64,000 bases of DNA. Origin: Gemmatimonadota bacterium. GTDB taxonomy: Bacteria; Latescibacterota; UBA2968; GCA-2709665. The notes beneath the pieces are model-generated. The model made no database searches. It worked only from the letters and a program-made list of their open reading frames with translations, and was not told the DNA's origin. The first letter of the stretch is position 1. The number at the start of each line of letters is the position of its first letter. Below are positions 41,382 through 50,079 of the stretch, one piece after another. Made by a program: the position numbers and the translations under genes. The stretch lies in assembly GCA_028877215.1 (NCBI GenBank), contig JAPPFJ010000018.1, positions 58,714 through 122,713 on the forward strand. Direction: 5' to 3'.

Positions 41382-42653
41382 ATGCTCAGCATGCTGAAGA
41401 TGAAAACATCCATTCACTGGATTGCAACGGCGGCGGTTGTCGCCGTGTTCGCGTCGGGTTGTGGAAAAGAAGACCCCATTACTCCACAGGAAGAGCATTA
41501 CGAAGCCGAAGGCCTGGTCCTCCTCGACTCCGGTCAGCGTTTCTTCCGCTATTTCCGGGGCAGGATCGACTCGGGCGACGGCCGTGCGGAAATCCTGGCG
41601 GTCGCCCACGGCGAAGTCACGAGCAAGTGGAGCATCCGCTTCCTGGACAGGGACGGAAACGAAATGGCGCCCCCCACCGGCGAGGGCTTCAGTTTCACGT
41701 GGGAGATTGCGGATACGTCAATAGTGGAAGTCGTCCAGGACCCGGGGGAAGCGGGTAAATTCGTCTTCGCCCTTCGCGGCCTCGAAGATGGCGAAACTAC
41801 CATCAGGCTTCAAATCTCGCACGAAGGGCACGTCGACTTTACGACGGTGCCGCTCCCGGTGTACGTGGTAGAAGATATCGAGCACTGGTCCCATTTCAAC
41901 GCGGAAGGGCTCGTCATCATCGAATCCGGCGTTCGGTTCTTCCGCTATTTCCAGGGCGAGATCGACTCTGGCGAAGGTCGGGTGTCGGAACTCACGGTCC
42001 CCATCGGCCTGACGCCTCACTGGCGAATTGTGTTTCTGGACGAACACGGAGAGGAAGTAGACCCGCCGGACGATCCCGAATTCTCGTTCGGCTGGACCAT
42101 TGCCAACCCCGACGTTCTCGAAGTCGTTCAGGACGAAGGCGACGAGGGTTCGTTCGAGTTCCACCTGCGCGGCTTGCAGGAGGGCGAAACCACGATTGTA
42201 TTTGAAGTCAGGCACGAAGGGCACGTTGACTACCGCACACGCCCCATTCCCGTACACGTAGAGTCACAGGAGGGCCAGCACGGCGATCCCGTGGGCGTTC
42301 GGCTTAAGGAAGAAGACAGCGGCGAGTTGCTTACACAGGCGCCCGTTAAGGGAGAAGGCGAAGCCACCGAGGCCCTTGCCGTTGCCGCAGGAGACACAAC
42401 CGACCACGTCGCGACGTTCTTCTTTGACGAAGACGACGTGGAATTCCAGCCGGAAGCGCCCGATCACACGCTGGGCATCGCGGTGGCCGACACCGCGCTG
42501 CTCGCAATCGATCCGCCTGTTGCCCCCGAATACTGGGCCTTCAGACTCATCGGCAAGAAAGCGGGCACGACCACCATTACACTTTCCATTCTCCACGACG
42601 GCGAGGCGGAGGACGAATTCGCGCCCATTTCGGTGGCGATCACCGCACCGTAG
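41382..42653 (+). CDS. Three-repeat secreted lipoprotein, copy 1
   Basis: From ATG 41382, eight bases after GGAG, the protein is 423 residues. Lipobox FASGC places the acylated Cys at 27, followed by an acidic GKED. Three related ~115-130-residue units follow. Units 1 and 2 share EGLVLLDSGQRFFRYFRGRIDSG, W.I.FLD..G, F.F.W.IADT..VEVVQD and F.F.LRGL..GETT; the third (EDSGELLTQAPVKGEG..DHVATFFFDE) is more diverged. It is beta-rich and repetitively acidic, with His in the GHVDF strands. No catalytic motif. Export to the outer membrane is likely. It follows the small membrane protein and precedes its own tandem duplicate. Functionally unknown; perhaps a surface ligand-binding partner of the TonB receptor. 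Confidence 0.82.
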   Translation: MLSMLKMKTSIHWIATAAVVAVFASGCGKEDPITPQEEHYEAEGLVLLDSGQRFFRYFRGRIDSGDGRAEILAVAHGEVTSKWSIRFLDRDGNEMAPPTGEGFSFTWEIADTSIVEVVQDPGEAGKFVFALRGLEDGETTIRLQISHEGHVDFTTVPLPVYVVEDIEHWSHFNAEGLVIIESGVRFFRYFQGEIDSGEGRVSELTVPIGLTPHWRIVFLDEHGEEVDPPDDPEFSFGWTIANPDVLEVVQDEGDEGSFEFHLRGLQEGETTIVFEVRHEGHVDYRTRPIPVHVESQEGQHGDPVGVRLKEEDSGELLTQAPVKGEGEATEALAVAAGDTTDHVATFFFDEDDVEFQPEAPDHTLGIAVADTALLAIDPPVAPEYWAFRLIGKKAGTTTITLSILHDGEAEDEFAPISVAITAP

Positions 42654-42666
42654 CAGAAAACGCTGC

Positions 42667-42688
42667 GGGAGGGTTTTCTCGCCCTCCC
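42667..42688 (+). terminator. Stem-loop after lipoprotein copy 1
   Basis: GGGAGGG and CCCTCCC with an eight-base TTTTCTCG loop follow the stop by 13 bp; no T tract follows, so attenuation or mRNA protection is as likely as termination. Confidence 0.4.
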
Positions 42689-42957
42689 TCCGTCTGCAAG
42701 GTCGGAGCACATTGCAGATGACTGACGTGTACAGGATAGAGCTTCTGCCGAGATTGTCCGTATGATCCCTGAGCCCCGGCAGGCCGACCTCACAATTTAC
42801 CACCTGCCGGGCCGGCACGTCCGGGTTCTGGCACGAGATCACCCGAGCCAGGCCGGTGCGACGTCCTGTGGGACGAAAGGGATGGGTTCGGAAGTTACGT
42901 TGCCAGTGTGTTCATGGCTGTAACCAGGTTCGTTTGCGCTTATCTGGAGACCGCAGG

Positions 42958-43260
42958 ATGTCTTTTTCCTCCGGACGGATTCATCCGGTTGTCGTAATCG
43001 CGCTGGTGATATTTGCGGCCTACCTGGCGGTATTCCTGCTTGCCGTCTTCCCCGAACACGATCACGATCACGGTCAGCCATGTCACGATCACGAACAAAC
43101 GTGTGCCGTCTGTGGCTGGTTCAACAACCTGAGCATCATTCTGCCGGCAATGTTGGCGTTGCAACTCTGCTTTTTGTATTTCAGGCAGGATTTTTGCTCG
43201 TTCCGTTCTCTGACTTCCTCCCTCCTTCTGCCACGCGGACGTGCACCTCCCGTGTCCTGA
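42958..43260 (+). CDS. Small His/Cys-rich membrane protein (DUF2946-like), copy 2
   Basis: This 100-residue protein starts MSFSSGRIHPVVVIALVIF, with a first hydrophobic helix (~10-31). The metal-ligand-rich loop HDHDHGQPCHDHEQTCAVC (~34-52) is followed by a second helix and a tail with SSLLLPRGRAPPVS. It is a clear duplicate of the protein at 40754 with a slightly shorter His/Cys loop. The start at 42958 has the same GGAGACC..CAGGATG setup, so the leader was duplicated together with the gene. No separate promoter is evident, so it is probably expressed from the upstream promoter through the lipoprotein gene. Confidence 0.72.
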   Translation: MSFSSGRIHPVVVIALVIFAAYLAVFLLAVFPEHDHDHGQPCHDHEQTCAVCGWFNNLSIILPAMLALQLCFLYFRQDFCSFRSLTSSLLLPRGRAPPVS

Positions 43261-43524
43261 ACCATCCCGGTGTCCTGTCCCAAAAATTCCTCACCATTCG
43301 ACCGCCGATTCATCCCGTCTCGCTGAAACGTGGACATCGAGCATGTCGAAGGCGCCGCCCTGAGCTTGTCGAAGGAATGCGAGCCGGGCGACTCAGCGGT
43401 CAAATTAGGGCAGCTTATTTCCGGGACAGAACGCTGGCGTGTCTTCCTGACACGTCCTCCGTACTTCCATTTTTTTCAAACAGGTCGTACCAGGTCGGCC
43501 CTGGCGGCTAACCCGTGCGTGTAG

Positions 43525-43650
43525 AAGTGTGTCTTGGTTCTTCACGCGGGTAGACTCTCGGGATTGGGCGAAATGCATTCCCGCCCCTCTCCGGGTCAGT
43601 CGACACCCATATCGCCAGATGACCGGCCCAACGGATTTGCCTGTCGGCAA
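43525..43650 (+). promoter_or_regulatory. Cobalamin-riboswitch-like leader upstream of lipoprotein copy 2
   Basis: GGTTC (43536) and TTGGGCGAA (43564) are followed by ATGCATTCC and GCCAGATGACCGGCC (43614-43628), the same order as at 41150-41290. The hairpin around GGTTC keeps pairing although its sequence changes. The unit was duplicated with the gene, so conservation here adds limited independent weight. Confidence 0.4.
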
Positions 43651-43743
43651 CTTGCCGGCACAACCGCAGTTCGTCTGCCACGCGGGCGGATGCTCATGCG
43701 TTTTTCGGGGCGAAGTGAGATTCCAGTACACAGGAGAACCTTA

Positions 43744-44997
43744 ATGTTCGGCATGCTGAAGATGAAAACATCCCATCACTGGATTGCAACGGCGGCGGTT
43801 CTTGCCGCGTTCCTGTCCGGTTGTGGAAAAGAAGACCCAATTTCGCAACAGGAAGAGCATTATGAAGCAGAAGGCCTCGTCCTCCTCGACGGAGGCCAGC
43901 GGTTTTTCCGTTATTTTCAGGGCAGGATCGACTCGGGCGACGACCGTGCGGAAGCCCTGGAGGTCGGTCACGGCGAAGTCACCAGCAAGTGGAGCATCCG
44001 CTTCCTGGACAGGGACGGCAACGAAATGGCGCCCCCCGCCGGCGAGGGTTTCAGCTTCACGTGGGAAATTGCGGACACGTCGATTGTGGAAGTCGTTCAG
44101 GACGCGAGCGAAGCGGGTAAATTCGTCTTCGCCCTGCGCGGCCTCAAAGATGGTGAAACCACCATCGAGCTTCAGATTGCGCACGAAGGACACATCGACT
44201 TCACCACGGTGCCGCTGCCGGTACACGTGGGAGGAGAGTTCGAGGCGGAAGGGCTCGTCATCATCGAATCCGGCGTTCGATTCTTCCGTTACTTCCAGGG
44301 CGAGATCGACTCTGGCGAAGGTCGGGTTTCGGAACTCACGGCGCCGATTGGCATGACGCCCCACTGGCGCATCATGTTTCTGGACGAAAACGGCAATGAA
44401 ATAGATCCGCCGGAGGATCCGGAATTCACATTCGGCTGGACCATTGCCGACCCCGACGTGGTCGAAGTCGTTCAGGACGAGGGCGACGAGGGTTCTTTCG
44501 AGTTCCACCTGCGCGGCTTGCAGGAGGGCGAAACCACCATTGTATTCGAAGTCAGACACGACGGGCACGTTGACTTTAGTACAAAACCCATTCACGTACA
44601 CGTGGAGGCACAGGAGGGCCAACACGAGGACCCCGTTGGTGTGCGGCTTAAGGATGAAGACAGCGGCGACGTTCTCACCCAGGCGCCGCTGAAGGGAGAA
44701 GGCAATGCTACCGAGGATCTGACGGTTGCCGCAGGTGATTCGACCGACCACATCGTGGCGTTCTTCTTTGACGAACACGACGTGGAATTCCAGCCGGAGA
44801 CGCCCGACCACACGCTGGGCATCGCGGTGGCCGACACCTCGTTGCTTGCCATCGATCCGCCGGTAGCGCCCGAATACTGGGCCTTCAGACTCATCGGCAA
44901 GAAGGCCGGTACCACCTCAATCACCCTTTCCATTCTCCACGACGGCGAGACGGAAGAAGAATTCGCGCCGATATCGGTGGAGATCACCTCACAATAG
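43744..44997 (+). CDS. Three-repeat secreted lipoprotein, copy 2
   Basis: From ATG 43744, preceded by AGGAG at seven bases, the protein is 417 residues. Lipobox FLSGC has the Cys at 27 and GKED follows it. It shares the same three-unit architecture with copy 1 and is very similar in the first and last units (AEGLVLLDGGQRFFRYFQGR; KDEDSGDVLTQAPLKGEG). Copy 2 lacks the short HWSHFN stretch at the junction of units 1 and 2. No enzyme motif; it is predicted outer-membrane anchored. Together with the preceding small membrane protein it is a tandem duplicate of about 2.2 kb. The downstream gene is a TonB-dependent receptor whose own leader resembles this one. Confidence 0.82.
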   Translation: MFGMLKMKTSHHWIATAAVLAAFLSGCGKEDPISQQEEHYEAEGLVLLDGGQRFFRYFQGRIDSGDDRAEALEVGHGEVTSKWSIRFLDRDGNEMAPPAGEGFSFTWEIADTSIVEVVQDASEAGKFVFALRGLKDGETTIELQIAHEGHIDFTTVPLPVHVGGEFEAEGLVIIESGVRFFRYFQGEIDSGEGRVSELTAPIGMTPHWRIMFLDENGNEIDPPEDPEFTFGWTIADPDVVEVVQDEGDEGSFEFHLRGLQEGETTIVFEVRHDGHVDFSTKPIHVHVEAQEGQHEDPVGVRLKDEDSGDVLTQAPLKGEGNATEDLTVAAGDSTDHIVAFFFDEHDVEFQPETPDHTLGIAVADTSLLAIDPPVAPEYWAFRLIGKKAGTTSITLSILHDGETEEEFAPISVEITSQ

Positions 44998-45007
44998 CTG
45001 GAACCAC

Positions 45008-45036
45008 GGCGGGAGGGCGAGAACCGCCCTCCCGCC
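45008..45036 (+). terminator. Strong stem-loop after lipoprotein copy 2
   Basis: A perfect 11-bp stem GGCGGGAGGGC / GCCCTCCCGCC with a seven-base loop follows the stop by 10 bp. No T tract follows; read-through into the receptor gene is possible. Confidence 0.45.
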
Positions 45037-45119
45037 ACTCACGGGTTCAGGCTACGTCTGCAGAGGCGGGCAACCGGGCCGGCGATTTGGCATTTCGCCA
45101 ACATTCCGGCAATCCGATG

Positions 45120-45194
45120 TTCGTCCTCCGCGACGGCGGATGCTCACGGGAATTTCCGGACGAAGTGAGATTCCGGTACACAGGAGAATAGACA
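45120..45194 (+). promoter_or_regulatory. Shared leader segment before the TonB receptor
   Basis: TTCGTCCTCCGCGACGGCGG, ATGCTCACGGG and GACGAAGTGAGATTC followed by ACACAGGAGAA match the corresponding leader bases before both lipoprotein genes (ending at 41381 and 43743). The GAAGTGAGATTC block and AGGAG site are nearly identical. The B12-box-like part is not preserved here. Shared ancestry or shared regulation of the three genes is implied. Confidence 0.55.
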
Positions 45195-47435
45195 ATGTTC
45201 AGCACACTTACGGTGAAGCCATACCGTCGATTGATTTCAGCGGCGGCGCTCGCGTTGTTTTCAATGGCCTGTCTGGCGGGTGCCAGCTCAGCAAATCAGA
45301 CCGTGTTGATCGAAGGGTATGTCTTCGACAGCGAAACCGGACTGCCCATCGGTAATGTGAACGTCCAATCCGCAGATCACGCCACGCGTGCGTCTACGGA
45401 CGAAAAAGGCCGGTTCGTGCTCCAACTGTCACCGGGTGACTATCGGCTGTCACTTACGCACGTCGGCTATCGGGAAACGCGCCACGAACTGGACATCTCA
45501 AGCGCCAGGCATCCCATTGTCTATCTGGAACTGGCGCGACTGGACCTCAAGCTCGACCCCATCGACGTTGTAGCTGAACGCGCTGAAACCCGATTTGAAG
45601 AACTGCACGAGGCCACCCGCGTGCTTTCGGGCGACGAACTCAGGAAGAAATACAGCATCACGCTGGCCGAGACCATGAAGAACGAACTCGGTGTTGCCAT
45701 CCGGAGCATGGGGCCGGCGCCGGCCCGACCCGTTATCCGCGGGCTCAGCGGCGACCGCGTGCAGATCAACGTCGACGGCATTGAGTCTCAGGATCTCTCC
45801 GCCACGTCGGCCGACCATGCGGTAACCGTCGAGACTTTCAACGCGGAACGCCTGGAAATCATCCGTGGTCCCCGCACGCTGCTGCACACGGCCACGGCCG
45901 GCGGCGGTGTCATCAACGTCGTCAAGCACAGGATCCCCGAAACCCGGCCGGAGCGCTTCTTCGGAAGCGTCGGCGCCTACGGGGAAACGGCGAACCTGGG
46001 TTATTTCTCGTCCGCCGCCCTTACCGCCCCCGTTGGGCCGCTCGCACTACGTGCCGAGACCACCTACCGTGATACCAGGGATATCCAGACCCCGGTCGGC
46101 CGGCTCGCTAACACGCCCATCAACACGCGTACGTATGCCCTCGGCGGGTCCTACGCGGGGGAACGGGGATACGTCGGCGCTTCATTCGATCAGTTCGAGA
46201 CGCAGTACGGCATTCCTGGCGGATTCGTCGGCGCGCATCCCAACGGCGCGGACCTGGATATCGTACGTCGGGTCTACGATGGGAAGGCGGTCTATCGGTT
46301 CGACGGCGGGATGAAAGACAGAATCGAGGCAGGCTTCACGAGGGCCTACTACTACCACGTCGAGTACGAATCAAGCGGCAGCGTCGGGTCAGAGTTCCTT
46401 TTTCATGACTACAGCGGCGATCTCGAACTCTACCTGAACACCGGAAACAAGGAGCAAAACACCGTCCTCACGGCCGGCTATGAACACCGCAATCTCAAGC
46501 TGGGCGGTTTTGTCTTCACCCCGCACACGCGAAAGCAGGACGTCAACTTCGGGCTGTACCACGAAACAACCTGGCGCAACATCGAGCTACAGGCCGCGGC
46601 CCGATACACCCATGCGACGTTTGACCCACGCCTCCAGGCGGACTCCAACCCGAGCCTGGTCGTAGACCGCGCCTTCCACATATGGTCCGCGGCCTTCAGT
46701 CCGCTCGTGCCCATTTCCGACCAGATGACCGCGGGCTTCAGCCTCAACCGCTCCCAGCGCGCGCCCACGATCGAGGAACTCTACAACGAGGGACCGCACC
46801 TGGCCGCTTACACCTTTGAGAAGGGTAACGTCGAACTCAACGCTGAACGCAGTTTCGGCGCGGAGGCATTCTTCCACTACCTGCAGCCGGGATTCGACCT
46901 GGTCTTCACGGGATTCTGGAACGAATTCGGCAATTACATCGCGCCGCGAAATACGGGAGAAATCAACTGGTCTCAGCTCCTTCCCATCTACGCCGCGGAA
47001 GGAATAGACGCGAGAATGAGGGGCGTGGAATCCCACCTGAAATGGCGTCCGAACGCGCGTCTGGAACTGGAGATGAAACTGAGCCACGTGCGCGGCGAAA
47101 ACCGGGACGACCGCATGCCCCTGCCCGAAATGCCGCCGCTCAAGTTCGTGGGCAGCGCAACCTACAGGCACCCATGGCTAACAGGTGGCGGAACCGTAGA
47201 GTGGGCGGCAGGACAGAAACGCGTGGATACCTACGAGGACCCCACCGACGGTTATTCGGTCTTCGGCGTCTACGTACAGCGGGATTTCCTCACGAATCAG
47301 GCCCGCCACAGCTTTGTCCTTTCCCTTGAGAATCTTCTCGACACGGAATATCGCAACCACCTTTCGCGCGTCCGGTCCGTGATGCCCGAAACCGGCCGTA
47401 GCCTTAAACTGAACTACAAGATGTATTTCTTTTAG
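45195..47435 (+). CDS. TonB-dependent outer-membrane receptor (ZnuD/BtuB-like)
   Basis: A 746-residue protein. The signal peptide (residues ~1-33, ending LAGASSANQ) is followed by a carboxypeptidase-regulatory-like domain (~37-115, VLIEGYVFDSETGLPIGNV). The plug domain (~131-245) contains RPVIRGLSGDRVQINVDGI and RLEIIRGPRTLLHTATAGGGVINVV. A 22-strand barrel follows to the C-terminal Phe (LKLNYKMYFF). The RSQRAPTIEELYNEGPHLAAYTFEKGN segment and GVESHLKW resemble the ZnuD-type zinc receptors; BtuB-like corrinoid receptors remain an alternative given the leader. TonB and an ABC importer must be encoded elsewhere. It is the last gene of the cluster, with AGGAG upstream and a hairpin terminator after it. 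Confidence 0.9.
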   Translation: MFSTLTVKPYRRLISAAALALFSMACLAGASSANQTVLIEGYVFDSETGLPIGNVNVQSADHATRASTDEKGRFVLQLSPGDYRLSLTHVGYRETRHELDISSARHPIVYLELARLDLKLDPIDVVAERAETRFEELHEATRVLSGDELRKKYSITLAETMKNELGVAIRSMGPAPARPVIRGLSGDRVQINVDGIESQDLSATSADHAVTVETFNAERLEIIRGPRTLLHTATAGGGVINVVKHRIPETRPERFFGSVGAYGETANLGYFSSAALTAPVGPLALRAETTYRDTRDIQTPVGRLANTPINTRTYALGGSYAGERGYVGASFDQFETQYGIPGGFVGAHPNGADLDIVRRVYDGKAVYRFDGGMKDRIEAGFTRAYYYHVEYESSGSVGSEFLFHDYSGDLELYLNTGNKEQNTVLTAGYEHRNLKLGGFVFTPHTRKQDVNFGLYHETTWRNIELQAAARYTHATFDPRLQADSNPSLVVDRAFHIWSAAFSPLVPISDQMTAGFSLNRSQRAPTIEELYNEGPHLAAYTFEKGNVELNAERSFGAEAFFHYLQPGFDLVFTGFWNEFGNYIAPRNTGEINWSQLLPIYAAEGIDARMRGVESHLKWRPNARLELEMKLSHVRGENRDDRMPLPEMPPLKFVGSATYRHPWLTGGGTVEWAAGQKRVDTYEDPTDGYSVFGVYVQRDFLTNQARHSFVLSLENLLDTEYRNHLSRVRSVMPETGRSLKLNYKMYFF

Positions 47436-47469
47436 CATCCGCTCACCGTCGGCGGAGTGACAAGTCAAC

Positions 47470-47499
47470 AGCCCCGTGTCAGTCGTTATACACGGGGCT
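47470..47499 (+). terminator. Hairpin after the TonB receptor
   Basis: AGCCCCGTGT and ACACGGGGCT form a 10-bp stem with a 10-base loop, 34 bp beyond the stop. The downstream tract is only weakly T-rich. Confidence 0.6.
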
Positions 47500-47606
47500 G
47501 GCTTCTCACTGGCCTGAACGTTGAACCATGGAGTACAAACGGCGATATACTAGGGCGACCCTTGTGGTCGCCCAGGTGTAGGGAACACAGCAAACACCCT
47601 TCAACA

Positions 47607-48566
47607 TCAACCTGACTCTTCGCTGTTGAAGAACGGTATCATATTACCCTTTCCCGGAACGCCTCGCCAATCGTCTTCCTCATCGGAACCCGAAAATATG
47701 CTCTGTGCATCGCGCGGCAACTTGCTGACGTGCATCAGGAAGGCTAACGCGCTTTCGGCTTTTTCTATCGGAAATCGGTATCCATAGTGGTTTCCGACGG
47801 TCTGCGCCGTCCGAACGAACAGCCTGTGGATCACCTGCAAAGACTCGGTGATATCGTCATAATCCGATCCGGCGCAGGTCCGTTCGAACTCCCGCCAGTC
47901 CTCAGCTTCAAGGTGCTCCTCCAGGTTTTTCCCTTCGCTTCCCAGCGATCTCTCGAATCCCTTCGTCACGCCGATGTACCAGCCCAGCATCAGGACAAGG
48001 TCTTGCCGCAGGCGGCCTATATGACACTTAAGCACCGGAAGCTGTCGACGCCACAAGGCCTTTGGAACGTGCGATCCGAGGCTGAAGCAGAATGAGTCGC
48101 AGCAGTCAGCATACCACTTCTGCGTGGGTTTCGTGATGAAAAAACTTCGTTCACTCGGACCCGGGAGATCGGGAATCAGCCCGTCCTTGTCCAGCAGGAC
48201 CCGGGTGAGACTGTCGAATGTGCGCGTCTCCGCCAATTCGACATGCAAAAAAGCCATATCGATGCGATTGCCGTCTGAGAATTGGACGTTGTAGGTATAG
48301 CGACCGTCGCGGATGCCGGGCCGGTAGACCTGGTCCTCTACTTTTTCTACGAGGAGCGGGACCCCAAAGTACGGAACGACGTTTTTTTCTTCTCTGAATG
48401 GTACGAGGTTCGTGACGAAAAAGGCAATATCGTAGTCCCGGAAAATGTCCTTCTCGGCGTTCGGGTTGACACGAGATCCATTCATTAGAACCGCCCGAAT
48501 CCGGTCATCGGCTCGGGCAAAGCCGAGGATCAGCGCCAGCATTTCGTCTTCGGTTCGCGTCGTCAC
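47607..48566 (-). CDS. Aminoglycoside 6-adenylyltransferase-like (ANT(6)/AadE) protein
   Basis: This 319-residue protein matches the ANT(6) family. It has ADDRIRAVLMNGSRVNP and DIFRDYDIAFFV (the GSRxNP...D.DYD pattern), then FSDGNRIDMAFL, TKPTQKWYADCCDSF, and the helical C-terminus HIGRLRQDLVLMLGWYIGV and HYGYRFPIEKAESALAFLMHVSKLP. Known members adenylate streptomycin at the 6 position, but related proteins in environmental genomes have unknown substrates. It starts at 48566 without an obvious ribosome-binding site. It is convergent with the TonB receptor cluster. Together with the APH-like and DUF4111 proteins it makes several adenylyl- or phospho-transferases in the window. Confidence 0.87.
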   Translation of the reverse strand: MTTRTEDEMLALILGFARADDRIRAVLMNGSRVNPNAEKDIFRDYDIAFFVTNLVPFREEKNVVPYFGVPLLVEKVEDQVYRPGIRDGRYTYNVQFSDGNRIDMAFLHVELAETRTFDSLTRVLLDKDGLIPDLPGPSERSFFITKPTQKWYADCCDSFCFSLGSHVPKALWRRQLPVLKCHIGRLRQDLVLMLGWYIGVTKGFERSLGSEGKNLEEHLEAEDWREFERTCAGSDYDDITESLQVIHRLFVRTAQTVGNHYGYRFPIEKAESALAFLMHVSKLPRDAQSIFSGSDEEDDWRGVPGKGNMIPFFNSEESG

Positions 48567-48604
48567 GTGATCCTCATTGCAATTGAGATTTCATTAAAAT
48601 GCGT

Positions 48605-49570
48605 TCACACTTCTACGGCATCGGCAATGAACTCCTGATATGCTTCGCGATAGTGAGGCTCCCAATCCGCCCGTTCAGGTTGCCATTGCCGGGCGGCCAT
48701 CCAGCCCAGGACGATCTTCGTTGCGGTATCGAGGTCGGGACCCTCAAGGCTCGCGAGTCCCGCTTCGCGGCGTTTCGCGGCCATTCTGGGAACGAGGTCC
48801 CTGTGGCCGGGTCGATTCCTGTCTCCGGAATTCAAGACCTGGAGATACGCGGGATCCAGAATCCACGGGCGGCGATTCGGGTGTATATCGATCAGAACGG
48901 CACGTTCCCCTTCCGGCGGCGGATCTCTCATCAATCCGTTGCACAGGTGAAAGTCTTCGAAACAGGTTTCGGATCCACACTTCGCGAGGATAAACTCCCA
49001 ATGGTCATCGAATCTCGACAGAAGCCCGTCGACGGGTCCCGGACAACGCTGCCGGATCCCGCCCTCCAACCAGCCGGAGACTTCGGTCCGCGACGTGACG
49101 TCGAGCGTGGGGTCGGCAATCAGGCACGTGTTTTGATAGAAGCGAATCCCCGCGTCGAGCATCAACTCGAACTCCCTGCCGTTCCAGGAATTCCCCAGCG
49201 GCCCATACGGGATGGCTTCCGATGCCAGCCAATGCACGTCGATCTCCCCCAGCCGGGATCCCGCGGCATAGACCTTCGGGACCAGGTCGGACGCACGGCG
49301 ATTCAGTTCCGTACACCAGAAGTTTTCTCGCGCGCTGGTCCCGACCTTTATGATGACGACCAGGCCTGTTTCTCGATGCAACCCCCGGAGATGCACCGCT
49401 CTCAAGCCGTATTCCTGGACGAACAGCTCGACGTCGCTCGCGATTGAAGTAATTTCTACCGTCTGATTCACGGCGTCAAGAATCACCCGCAAGACCGCGT
49501 CCGATCGCAAAACCCTTCCGAAATCGCCGAAGATTCCCAAAGAGGCACTCCTGTCTCGCTCTACCGGCAT
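48605..49570 (-). CDS. Kinase-like (APH-fold) protein with degenerate motifs
   Basis: From ATG 49570 (MPVERDRSASLGIFGDFGRV) the protein is about 321 residues. The part FEDFHLCNGLM, then AVLIDIHPNRRPWILDPAY, resembles the catalytic loop and Asp-containing metal motif of aminoglycoside-phosphotransferase-like kinases, but the HxD is replaced by FHLC. The N-lobe (AVHLRGLHRETGLVVIIKVG) has the matching Lys strand. The frame extends to 49828 but overlaps the cupin gene there, so the shorter form is preferred. The function is uncertain, with a kinase-like fold inferred from motif order. It is placed directly upstream of the ANT(6)-like gene on the same strand. Confidence 0.55.
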   Translation of the reverse strand: MPVERDRSASLGIFGDFGRVLRSDAVLRVILDAVNQTVEITSIASDVELFVQEYGLRAVHLRGLHRETGLVVIIKVGTSARENFWCTELNRRASDLVPKVYAAGSRLGEIDVHWLASEAIPYGPLGNSWNGREFELMLDAGIRFYQNTCLIADPTLDVTSRTEVSGWLEGGIRQRCPGPVDGLLSRFDDHWEFILAKCGSETCFEDFHLCNGLMRDPPPEGERAVLIDIHPNRRPWILDPAYLQVLNSGDRNRPGHRDLVPRMAAKRREAGLASLEGPDLDTATKIVLGWMAARQWQPERADWEPHYREAYQEFIADAVEV

Positions 49571-49649
49571 TTCCGCTTTAATCCTTGAACCCGGGCATCC
49601 GGGAAGTGGATTGAGGATGATTGTGAAAAGATCAGCACTGCACCGCGTT

Positions 49650-49997
49650 TCAGTCCTCGAAAACCTCCGCCGACAGTTCAAAGCCGGGGGTATGGACAAG
49701 CAGCAGGACCGCCTTGAACCGAGTGTCATTCCTGTAACCGAATGGCACACCCTTCGGCACCAGACAGAAGTCTCCTCCTTCGAGGAGATTATCGTCGGAG
49801 CCCAGTGTAAAGCGAATCTTTCCTTCAATCACAAAGTAATACTTATCGGAACGCTCTGACCGTGCTCTGCGGTGCCGCACTCCGGGTGGGATCTCGACCA
49901 ATGCCAGTGAAGAACTGTGATTGTGGCCGGGGGTATAGTCTTGAATCTCAAGGCCCTCGAATGCGATTTTTCTGGCTTCCCTGGACTTGACGATCAT
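49650..49997 (-). CDS. Cupin-domain protein
   Basis: From ATG 49997, preceded by GGGGG, the protein is 115 residues. The cupin motif 1 region is GHNHSSSLALVEIPPGVRHRRARSERSDKYYFVIEGKIRF, and motif 2 is LEGGDFCLVPKGVPFGYRN. The first-motif His residues and the Glu of EGKIRF are the expected metal ligands, although spacing is atypical. Small single-domain cupins act as isomerases, dioxygenases or binding proteins. Substrate unknown. Its downstream neighbour is the APH-like gene 80 bp away; upstream on the same strand is the Eis-like acetyltransferase. Confidence 0.82.
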   Translation of the reverse strand: MIVKSREARKIAFEGLEIQDYTPGHNHSSSLALVEIPPGVRHRRARSERSDKYYFVIEGKIRFTLGSDDNLLEGGDFCLVPKGVPFGYRNDTRFKAVLLLVHTPGFELSAEVFED

Positions 49998-50079
49998 CGT
50001 AATCCCCCACACGGAACATTCCTGGTATTGGGTGTATCGAATTGGGCTCAACGCGGCTACCTGCTCGGCCGACCGGACA

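Noticed and set aside
43741-44811. 356-codon minus-strand frame
   Set aside because: Mirror of lipoprotein copy 2, which has a lipobox, ribosome-binding site and a homologous copy; a similar antisense frame appears over copy 1.
45060-45194. Third cobalamin-riboswitch-like leader
   Set aside because: Only the proximal part of the shared leader is conserved before the TonB receptor; the B12-box-like sequence is not there.
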